Source: Saccoglossus kowalevskii
Taxonomy: Eukaryota > Hemichordata > Enteropneusta > Harrimaniidae
Direction: 5' to 3'
Assembly (NCBI RefSeq): GCF_000003605.2
Contig: NW_003142306.1
Coordinates: 276,232-293,312, forward strand
Length of the DNA: 17,081 nt
Below the pieces are notes generated by a model that did not search any database, had not been told where the DNA came from, and saw only the letters and a list, made by a program, of their open reading frames with translations. Positions 1 through 8,029 of the stretch are shown piece by piece; the stretch's first letter is position 1; each line of letters opens with the position of its first letter. The translations under genes and the position numbers were made by a program.

Positions 1-2168
1 CCGGTAATCAGAAAAGTATTGAAACAATAATTAGTACACTGAGAGTTCAGTGCAATGTAATTATTTTGCATGTGTATATTGCATGGAATGTAAATCGAAC
101 AATTACAGTTAGGTTTCGATGTATTTATTTTAAAAAATCACAGTGTCGCTACACAGACCAGTGTTTAAAAATTAACATAAAATAAAAGTAAGAAAATAAA
201 CAAAATATACAAGACACTGACCATTTTTATATTATAAACCTATTCTATTCTATTCTAGGATCGGTATACAATTTTTTTACTAATTTTCCTAAATCGCTGT
301 AAATCAAAAATCAGTTAATTGCCGTGACATAATAATTTATGATAATTATTATGTAAATAATTTATGAATATGGACTAAATTAAAAATGTAATTTCATCGT
401 GCGACCGAATCTCTCTTTTACACAATTTATTTGTTTATTTGCATGCAGATTATTATAGTGAAGTTGAGTCATTAATATTTTTGAAACAGCTGCTTATACA
501 TAAAATTGAATTAGCTAAAATCTAGTCTTTGGGAGGTTTGAAAAGATACAAACAGCGTGAGTTATGATCGCAATACACAGAGAATGGGTCACGTGACCGA
601 CTCAATATTTGGTAACATTCAACCCTAAAATTTAAAATTGCGATTGTAACATGGTATCAGTGTTCAAAATGTTTATATTGGTAGTCCACCACCTTAATGA
701 AAATATATTTCTTGTCATATACAAAAATAACTATATTTTCAAAACAAAAAGGAACTGGGCAAATATTCCAGTCCGAAAATATCAGACCAAATAAAACAAA
801 TTCTTTTAATTTCAGATAACATGTATATTGTTTGTAAATTCCCATGACACCTCAAAAATCGCCATGGTTACATGATAAATTAATAGTGACAGTATAAAAT
901 ATACATTTAGATGTACATTACATGCGTATAAGGAAGTTATTCGCCTTTGGCTCGGGTAATAATATATAATTATACAATAGGCAGCTAAGACCCCGAATAC
1001 ATGAAAACAGGCATAATTGGAAGCAAATAGTTTTTTAAGTGAATTTTTCATTTTTAAGGTAAGATTTACAATCGTGAATTGTGTGCAAATTCAAGTCTAG
1101 TACGCGTTAATTAAAATAATCCGTTGTTTCATAACCTGCAGAATATAATAGAACGTGCTTAGGGGTGGAAACCAATTACCCGAATTTGTAGATAGCTATT
1201 TTTTTTAAACATTTCATACAATTATGAGTGTTTTTCAAACACCTGCCACGTGATTGTGGTGACGTAATATTCTGCAATGATTATTCCATCTAGGTCCCCT
1301 GAAGCGTCACTACTGACACGAAAAGTGACGTCATAAAGGTCGACTCTATGCATGGTTAAAAAACATGCGCATTGATAACAAAATTGGATAATACTCTGCT
1401 CATACCGAATGAATCGTGCCTGTGTACCAAATTATAAAACAGGTGTAATAAGTCAAGTCACGTGTTCTATACTAATGACATGCATACTGCCAGTAACAAA
1501 GCGTTAAAGGGGCATAAGCTTTATTTATGTAATGTTTCTCATAGATAAAATGAAAATTGTGGTGCCAAATGAACAGAAAATTGTAACATTTAGAAGGATT
1601 TTTGGTATTCATATATAAACAACTGGTTTGTTGGTAGTCAAAAATGATTTCAAATCATCTTACATTATATTATGATAAATGTTAGCACATTACATGATGT
1701 ACCATCTTGTGTATACCCATTTTGTACAAAGAAGGCAATTTCGACTTTCCAGCTGTGCACGTGTTGTTTACATTTTCATAACTCTGTATATCCTAACCAT
1801 TGTACTAATCGATTAAAAAAATGGTTATAGCCAATAGAAAAAATACGTCATTAATTATTTTACAATAAAGACTATGTACAGAGTATTTACACTAGAAATG
1901 TTCACACACTAACTTCAAAGAAGTATTGTTCTGTCAATACTGGAACTTACAGGTATTCAGTCAGTACTGTAAGTCGTTGGCAAAATTAACTGCAAAGAGG
2001 TTCTAATTCGCGAATTAAGGCACACCCTTCACTAACATCTTGACAAAAAAACCATAAAGAAAAAGTTTTTCTCTTGACTATCATAATTTTGTTTTCCTGG
2101 TACTCGTTGTTATACATATAGTCCCACCCTTCTTTACATCTAGAGTCACTTCAACTTTGGTTAAGTAT
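1..2168. other. 3' flank of gene A, no gene recognised
   Basis: AT-rich, and open stretches on both strands lack domain features or splice logic. It should include the 3'UTR of gene A next to 2168. The only minus-strand AATAAA noticed is at 1525-1520, 640 bases from the stop. Palindromic factor sites occur: GGTCACGTGACC (587-598), CACGTG cores near 1247 and 1457, and TGACGTCA (1326-1333). A CTATT short repeat (about 3.5 units) sits near 240-256. Confidence 0.5.
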
Positions 2169-2740
2169 TTAGTCTTTCTGTGCTTTGTCCCGGCGTTCAT
2201 GGTTACGTCTGTTGTCTCGTGACCTTTCGTGACGTCTCCGACGGTGTTTTCGCTCTCTTTCCGGCGATATTGTCAGCGATTTCTGAAGATCTTCGACTTG
2301 GTGGACCTTATCTTCCAAGTCAGCTCTCGCGAGATACTCACCCGGGGAGAGTGAGACCTTATGGTGGAGAGGGCGCCTTCCTTTCGTGGAAGATGACCGG
2401 TCTTCACTCTGTGAACGGTTGGTGTCACCTAGAGATTTAGATTTACTTGGGGACTCGGACCGCGATCGTTTCTCAGATCGGGAACGCTTCGAGCTTCGAA
2501 TCGGCGCTTCGTAATCGTCGCTAGTTCTTCTGTTAGCGGTACCGTTCGACTTTGTACTCTTTACCTGACCGCTAATTGGATCCACGACGTTGTGCTTGAT
2601 GACAACTGAATGTTTCTGCTTTTTCCTTCGTCGCCTTTTCCGTTTTCCCTCGTATTCTACGTAGTAGTTTTGTCCAGTTGCGCTTTCGGCGGCGATAGCA
2701 GCTTTTTCTTTTTTAATGGTCAGTCGCATTTCTTTCTTTT
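2169..2740 (-). CDS. Gene A exon 7: Arg/Ser-rich cytoplasmic tail and stop
   Basis: Acceptor TTTTTCATTAG at 2741; phase 1 entry; stop TAA at 2171-2169. It encodes 189 residues. Close to the membrane lies a polybasic block (KRKRRRRKKQK), then a TGQNYYVEYE tyrosine cluster upstream of it, DDYEAPIR (a YxxP motif), a block of RS/SR dipeptides (KRSRSEKRSRSESPSKSKS), and a C-terminal highly charged stretch rich in Arg, His and Glu (KHRRRRHERSRDNRRNHERR) predicted as helix or disorder. There is no kinase, phosphatase or PDZ-binding C-terminus. RS repeats are normally found in nuclear splicing factors, so their presence behind a transmembrane helix is odd. Function unknown. Confidence 0.8.
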
Positions 2741-5700
2741 CTAATGAAAAAGAATAATGGTCTTTTTACTTCTCCTATATCAAGGAATTTATGTAGAAAT
2801 ATATTTATGATTGAATGGTTTATTATATTATTATCCCGGTTTCCTGAAATACATTCAAATTCAATACTTACTTTTCTTTTCTTTCAGGTTTCGTTTATAA
2901 CAACAGTAAATTATAAGAGGAATGATACAACAAACAAACACTACTAAACTCAGTATAAGCGCGCCAATGGCAATAATGAAAATTCAGGCTGTATCCTTCT
3001 TCGGTTGGTGCGGCTAAGAAGAGAAATAATGAAACCATGGTAACAACCCAATCACATACAAATACGTCAACATCATAAGTTAGAATTAGTCAATTGTGGT
3101 AATTATTGAATTATTCATAATATTTTGTCTCTTGCCATGTTTACAGAAAACAAGTAGAATAGTTGTTCTAGGTTTTCGTCAAAACGTGCAAATGTTTTAA
3201 ACTACGCGATAATTTTAATATTCGAATATAAATTTGTTTCTGATCATTGAACTTACGAACTATCGTGATGGTAGCAGTCGCTAGCTGCGAGTCGATGCTG
3301 TTGCTTGCAACGCACTTAATCTGTGCGCCATCCATACTGTTAACAGCACTGACTATAGTGAGACTGCTGTCGCCTTCATTCGCTCGGAATCTCTTGTCGG
3401 TGCTGTTGATGCGGCTACTCCCATAGTGCCAGGTGTAGCCAGTGACTGGTGGGTCGCCAGTAGCCAGACAATTTATGGTACCTTCCTGGCCTTCGTACAA
3501 CTCTAACATTTCGGGACTGACGCTGACTTGAACTCGTGGAATCACTGTGAACAAACAAAATGTGTTAATTAAAGTCAGAACATCTAAAAAACACGAACAC
3601 TATAATGTTCACAAATACATTCTGCGCATGTCCAAATTCCAGTGAATAAATTAAAAATAGTTACAGATATATTAATAGTGTAAGATTATTCGTGGTCCAT
3701 CAAACTGCATATAAAGAGGATAATTTGCATATTACACTTAATTATGATTTATTAATTAATATACAAACGAGGGGCCTGAATATGGGAACACTTCTTTAGA
3801 TAATTCAGACATACTTACAATTTATAGAAATCGGCCCAATACTGCATTGTTTTGCGACTGAATATGTTGGATGTTGTGACGTGCACGTGAACGTAGAACC
3901 TTGGTATACCGGGCTCAGGACGAAGCTGTACGTCAACTCGTTGCCATCGGCCGAATTGCTAGCAACTGCCACTAAATCTTGACCTCCCATGCTCCAAATA
4001 AGGTCAGGCTTGGGGTTACCACCCTTTGATGTGCACACAACATTTGCAGTAACACCTTCGTCGTAGCTTGGGGTATTAGCTTCGCAGGTCGGAGAGCCAC
4101 TGTCTGGAGCAATGGCAGCTGCAAAGGAGAAATAATAGAGTCAGAGCTTAACAACTCAAATTTAATTCATACTTTCCATGCATGTTGCCTCCTAAATAGT
4201 TTCATGCATTTTATTAAATTTGGACCGAGTGGACACGATGTCCCATTAGCTACAGATCTTGATCTAATTTGGAAAAGAAATATGGAAACAAATATACAAC
4301 ATCATTTTGTTAATGGTGACAAAAGCTGACGTTGGTGCTCAAAAAATCGAATCACATATACTTACGAATTATAATGAGTGTTGCGCTGGAACTTGGATCA
4401 GTGCCACTAGGATTGCCCTCATCGATTACACAGATATACGTGCCAGCGTCGTCACTTCCGAGATTCACAATATTTAAATTGTATTCGCCCCGTGATTGGT
4501 CGCCAGTGAGAGATACCCTAGCAACGAAAAATACATACGACTTCTAGCGACATATGAATACATTTTTGTCATTCGATTAAATGTGAGCGACTGATAATAT
4601 TTGGATGACATGTACGAATGTGCGTCGTCTTTTACCTAGTTTCAACTAGTTTCCATCTAGTTTTAACAACCAATATTTGAAAAATACTGACACGGCGATT
4701 CCGATGTCTGACAATCTCATATGCCTTACGTGCGACCGCTAAAGGCTATACATCGTATTTCTGTGATGATGAATTCACTAACAGAATTTCTCAATTAGTT
4801 TACCTCCATAAATGCAAGCAATTGGCATTAAAATCTTACAAGACACGAATGTATATTAAAAAGTGTCCCTATTATAGAACAACAATAACCACAGAAACTT
4901 TTTCGGGTTGTGAGTCATTTCCATTCATTGATGTCAACTTATTCTGATTAAGAATGATCAGACGTTTTTCAATTTTGGGATTGCACTATGTATTTTTGTG
5001 TAATTTTAATCCAGTATAAGTTAATTTACTGAGAGATTTGGCTTACAGTGACGCGTTAATTCAGACGAGATGTATATAAGTTAATTTACAGTGAGAGATT
5101 TGGCTTACAGTGTCGCGATAATTCCTCCACTAGATTGCATAGAAACGACTTAATATCCAAACATCGAAAAAGTGAGTTTTCGATGAGGTAGTGTGTTGTT
5201 GTTGTTGTTTTTTTGCTACCAGTCACAGTTGTTTATAAAAAAAAATAAGACAACATTCGTAAACTGATTGCATATGGCAAAATGTAATCAGACGACAATG
5301 CATTTCTAGGAGACGGTATTTATTTGTTAATGAACTCACCGATTATCGTCGGTAATAATTTCGGATTCTGTAGTCAGCCCTTCTGAATTATGAATCCATT
5401 TAACCTGCGTTCCATTGTTGTCGGACACCGTGCAATTAAACATTACGTCACTACCTTCTCTTTTAGTCTCGTCAGACGGTCCGACATCAATTTGCTGTGC
5501 ACCTGCAAAAAGAGGCAATAGTGTGTAATATCTTTGATTATTTCATTTTGTGTCACAGATGGATGCATTCAAATATTATATACACCGGGAATGTTTCACC
5601 TATCGGTAGACCCTTTTTCATAGATTTGGGCGCGCTCATAGTTTCCTGTGAGAGATGCTTATTTTCGCACAACAGAGTGAAGCAGTGTGGTTAGAGAATT

Positions 5701-6382
5701 AGTGTTTCAGTTTTGCCATGTGACAAAGTGTGGATTTTGCAACCTACACAATCATTCTTTCTAAAGGTGTAAGCGATTTGAGGGTGAAAAAAAACTATAA
5801 GGCCTACTAAATTGTAACGTTTTAAATCATTTTCATATACTACTATTAAAAAAACACTATTATAGCCTTGTATGTATACCCGAAACACAGTAAATGAACA
5901 AACAAACAATACACTCGGCAATATCATATATTTTTATTGTTTCCTTTTGTTAACTCTAATTATTTGCTTAGCCAACTTTATTATCAACTTTAATTCATTT
6001 TTAAACGCCAAATTAGAAACTGAAATTGTTTTACATGGTTGGAGTTTGTATCCTATTTATCTATCTGGTGTGTAACATCGTCTTTACTAAGAATTAGATT
6101 TATCTATTTGTTATTTTATACAACCATACCATCGTTTGAAGCTTCTGTTATTTATCTTCATGATGAAATACAATATTACACATGAGCAACACAATACAAT
6201 ACAAGGCATCATACTGACAGTACGGTGGTACGGTATGTCGCATCTTTTGAGCAAAAACATGTTCTGTGCAGATCAACTGAATTTGACATTATTGAAATCA
6301 TTAGTAATAATATATTCTTACCTATGCATAATAACGTCGTAACTATCAGAGACAGGAATAATATTGCTTTACTGTGGGCCAT
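2169..6382 (-). CDS. Gene A: single-pass Ig-superfamily receptor with RS-rich tail (7 coding exons)
   Basis: Spliced model, minus strand, coding exons 6382-6322, 5502-5340, 4517-4366, 4118-3819, 3544-3257, 3013-2872 and 2740-2169. Every junction is GT-AG and all phases match (1,2,1,1,1,1). The product is about 558 residues: signal peptide (1-21), V/I-type Ig domain (22-125), C2-like Ig domain (127-225), I-set-like Ig domain (227-321), transmembrane helix (about 333-357), Cys-rich juxtamembrane stretch, and Arg/Ser-rich cytoplasmic tail (about 360-558). Domain style resembles nephrin/Kirrel/SYG-2 adhesion proteins, so a cell-surface recognition or adhesion role is inferred, not shown. The transmembrane exon carries one extra base relative to an open frame (see findings), so the gene as written is frameshifted. 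A paralogue (gene B) lies upstream in the same orientation. The family is not named more precisely because the tail matches nothing I recognise. Confidence 0.8.
2872..3013 (-). CDS. Gene A exon 6: transmembrane exon, frameshifted by one base
   Basis: Acceptor TTCTTAG at 3014, donor A|GTAAGT at 2871. Phase 1 entry reads APTEEGYSLNF and then leaves the hydrophobic frame. The helix IIAIGALILSLVVFVCC is one base out of frame, with a TGA just before it at 2986-2984. The exon is 142 nt where 141 is needed to keep phase 1 to 1. Removing one T of the TTTT run at 2979-2982 would restore continuity. After the helix come two Cys pairs and a basic stop-transfer (YKRNLKEKK). CC and CC beside a helix are potential palmitoylation sites (inference). 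Confidence 0.75.
3257..3544 (-). CDS. Gene A exon 5: membrane-proximal I-set-like Ig domain
   Basis: Acceptor TTCACAG at 3545, donor C|GTAAGT at 3256; phase 1 at both ends. Residues 227-321 with Cys251 (TINC), Trp264 and Cys303 (QIKC). The usual D-x-G-x-Y before the second cysteine is reduced to MDGAQIKC, so the tyrosine is missing. The pattern GDPPVTGYTW is typical of I-set/C2 domains in adhesion proteins. Gene B has no matching exon between its C2-like domain and its transmembrane exon, so this domain is specific to gene A within the window. Confidence 0.85.
3819..4118 (-). CDS. Gene A exon 4: C2-like Ig domain with extra cysteine pair
   Basis: Acceptor TTTGCAG at 4119, donor T|GTAAGT at 3818; phase 1 at both ends, so one exon equals one domain (residues 127-225). 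The canonical pair is Cys154 and Cys204 (in STFTC) with Trp167. A second pair, Cys137 near the start and Cys217 in the last strand, probably forms an additional disulfide. The ending CSIGPISI closely matches the ending of the C2-like domain in gene B and the partial domain at the right edge of the window. Confidence 0.85.
4366..4517 (-). CDS. Gene A exon 3: second half of the split Ig domain
   Basis: Acceptor CTAG at 4518, donor C|GTAAGT at 4365; phase 2 in, phase 1 out. The residues include GEYNLNI and the classic DDAGTYIC signature, with Cys104 pairing with Cys44 of exon 2. The GEYNL motif before the F strand is also in the gene B domains and recalls the first Ig domain of Kirrel/nephrin proteins (established family feature, recalled and not searched). 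Confidence 0.85.
4518..5339 (-). other. Gene A intron inside the split Ig domain
   Basis: 822 bases, phase 2, without coding content. It contains a duplicated block of about 50 bases (listed separately) and a GTT-type short repeat with a T run at about 5194-5213. Confidence 0.75.
5015..5124. repeat. Direct duplication of about 50 bases in a gene A intron
   Basis: Copy 1 is 5015-5062 and copy 2 is 5075-5124, starting 60 bases apart. Both run TATAAGTTAATTTAC, then TGAGAGATTTGGCTTACAGTG, then CGCG and TAATTC, differing by a 2-base insertion and a few substitutions. Confidence 0.85.
5340..5502 (-). CDS. Gene A exon 2: first half of V/I-type Ig domain
   Basis: Acceptor TTTTTGCAG at 5503, donor CG|GTGAGT at 5339; phase 1 in, phase 2 out. 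It encodes residues 22-74, with the B-strand cysteine (Cys44, in MFNC) and the core tryptophan (Trp56, in VKW). N50-G-T is an N-glycosylation sequon. The exon ends inside an Arg codon completed by the next exon, exactly as in the split domain of gene B. Confidence 0.85.
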
Positions 6383-6394
6383 GTTGATTGGAAT
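6322..6394 (-). CDS. Gene A exon 1 of the coding part: signal peptide
   Basis: The exon has a strong acceptor: a pyrimidine-rich stretch ends in GCAG at 6395, so the exon begins at 6394. A 12-base leader then precedes ATG at 6382-6380 in good Kozak context (A at -3, G at +4). The peptide starts MAHSKAILFLSLIVTTLLCI, a typical signal peptide with a hydrophobic core of about 14 residues. The donor is GTAAG at 6321, phase 1. An earlier in-frame ATG at 6400 lies across the acceptor (ATGCAG) and would be intronic, so the 6382 start is preferred. If the acceptor is not used, the earlier ATG adds six residues. Confidence 0.75.
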
Positions 6395-7677
6395 CTGCAT
6401 GAAGGCAAGAAAATAAAACTTCTCCGGTTAGTTCATACAAAGCGTCTTTCATACTAACAATGCATCAAGCTCACCAACCCACATGTACCTTGGTGTCCAT
6501 TACAGTGACATCGCCATCTGTCAACATTCGCCGTAAATATCATTCTGTGTTATTACACAGGCACGTTTACGACTCTGGTCTCATTGTGTAAAGCAATGGT
6601 ATGTATGTATGTGTGGGTATGTGTGTGTTTCTTTTTTATTATTTTTAACAACCGTGGTACAACCGTTGCATCCATTGTTACCACACTAGTCACTCGCCTG
6701 TGTGACGACGATTCTAAACAATGTGGTATGGAAGGGAAGTTTTTGTGGATTTTCTACTCACCTACAACACTATTTAAGACGACACAAAATTCTATAGAAT
6801 GCAGTTTGTCGGGTAATTGTCGCCGTGAAATGACCTTTCTTCTGACTCTATTGTGCTTCGGCCTTTAGCGAAATAATAATACTGTGCGTTCCCATTTAAA
6901 TAACGCGTTCACACGTTATGGGTGCGATCAGTAATTTGGATAATATATTATATTTTTTATTTAATGTTTTATCTGCGATTTCTGAGTTGCAGTTTTGAAA
7001 TGAGTACATACCAATATATGCATGAAATTTAATATGCTTCTCTCTGTTCTGAATCGAATGTCAGTCTGTGCTTTGTTCTCTGAGTATACAGCGTAGGCAG
7101 GGCTGTACAATGCTGTATTCAGACATGGCCAACGGTGTCAAACGTTTCACCTCCAAACACTCGTTAAACACGGGTCTTTTTTCTCGAAGGTAGTATCATT
7201 CTTATTTTAAACATACTGGCGCTAACACTGAAGCGTAATCTATGCTCCCTGTGTGTATGCCTGCGCTAAATTGACGGATTCCTAAGCCAATAGCACATGA
7301 TAACACCTCCGCACACTAACACTGTGCAAGGTCATATCGACGAGTCCGCCATGGAATAGGTATGATAGTTGCTTCCAATTCAGCATGATATAGAAATCTA
7401 AGTGGTTGTACCATCTCACATAGTGAGGCACAATCGTGCTTGCTTATAAGTTCCGAATAGTACAGTTTGCATATACAAAACATTTATCAGTCCCACTATT
7501 AGTATTTACATCTACTATAATAACAACCGTCATTAATCGGTAATTAATCAAAACTTTAAATTAAAGATTTGTAAATTGAAAGAGAAAGTATTGAGTCGTA
7601 TTTATGACAGTTATGACACCCATGACCGGAAATGTCGTAATAAAAATGACATCAAGGAGTACGTGGTGGTAACTCAC
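6395..7677 (-). other. Probable 5'UTR intron of gene A
   Basis: No coding exon found on either strand. Plus-strand open stretches here lack domain features. A short TG/GTAT-rich low-complexity run lies at about 6598-6632. Confidence 0.35.
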
Positions 7678-7790
7678 CTTTAAGCGTCCACGGCTTTTCT
7701 TGAAAATCTTCAAAATATCTTAAAAATTAGACACCGTAATTATTGCAAATATCAAGTATCAGTCTATGATCTGGAAGCGTTGGGAATCAC
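7678..7790 (-). other. Gene A: putative 5'UTR exon
   Basis: Inference. The coding exon 1 acceptor at 6395 implies an upstream leader exon. AAAG|GTGAGT at 7678/7677 is a strong minus-strand donor. The about 110 bases before it contain no ATG, so the first AUG of a transcript joined to 6394 would be the signal-peptide start. The 5' end near 7790 is only an estimate from a TATA-like element 25-30 bases upstream. Confidence 0.35.
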
Positions 7791-7813
7791 CCGTCACCTC
7801 ATGGTGTGAATGG

Positions 7814-7820
7814 ATATATA
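7814..7820 (-). promoter_or_regulatory. Gene A: candidate TATA box
   Basis: TATATAT read on the minus strand, followed by CC and lying about 30 bases before the estimated leader start. The surrounding DNA is less AT-rich than the average for the window, which makes the match more meaningful. Not proven. Confidence 0.3.
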
Positions 7821-7935
7821 GGCCTTGCTTTGACCGTGTCTCTTCGACACTTCACGCCACACTGTGCAATGAAAGTGGTTAGTTTTTATGTTTGGTGGAT
7901 TGTTGTGTTGCTAAGATGACCCGAACTGCTCCGCC

Positions 7936-8022
7936 TGCGCATGCGTAACAACCCCACCTGAATATATTTATTGGAAAGGGCTTTGCGCATGCCTGGTAAC
8001 TCTCGCTATTTGGGTGACGTCA
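7936..8022. promoter_or_regulatory. Upstream promoter elements: two NRF-1-like sites and a full CRE
   Basis: TGCGCATGCGTA (7936-7947) is close to the palindromic NRF-1 consensus. A second TGCGCATGCCTG (from 7984) is a weaker copy. TGACGTCA (8015-8022) is a perfect CRE palindrome bound by CREB/ATF proteins. They sit 120-210 bases upstream of the candidate TATA box, the right place for proximal elements of gene A. An E-box core CACGTG follows near 8101. Confidence 0.35.
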
Positions 8023-8029
8023 TGGTTCA

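Noticed and set aside
2180-2440. Plus-strand open stretch opposite the gene A tail
   Set aside because: Antisense shadow of the Arg/Ser-rich exon. The minus-strand frame has matching splice phase and composition.
6398-6400. ATG six codons upstream of the chosen gene A start
   Set aside because: It overlaps a strong splice acceptor (pyrimidine tract plus ATGCAG) and has a poorer start context than the ATG at 6382.
6584-6868. Plus-strand open stretch of 94 codons beginning in a TG/GTAT repeat
   Set aside because: It starts in low-complexity sequence, lies in the presumed leader intron of gene A, and shows no recognisable motif.
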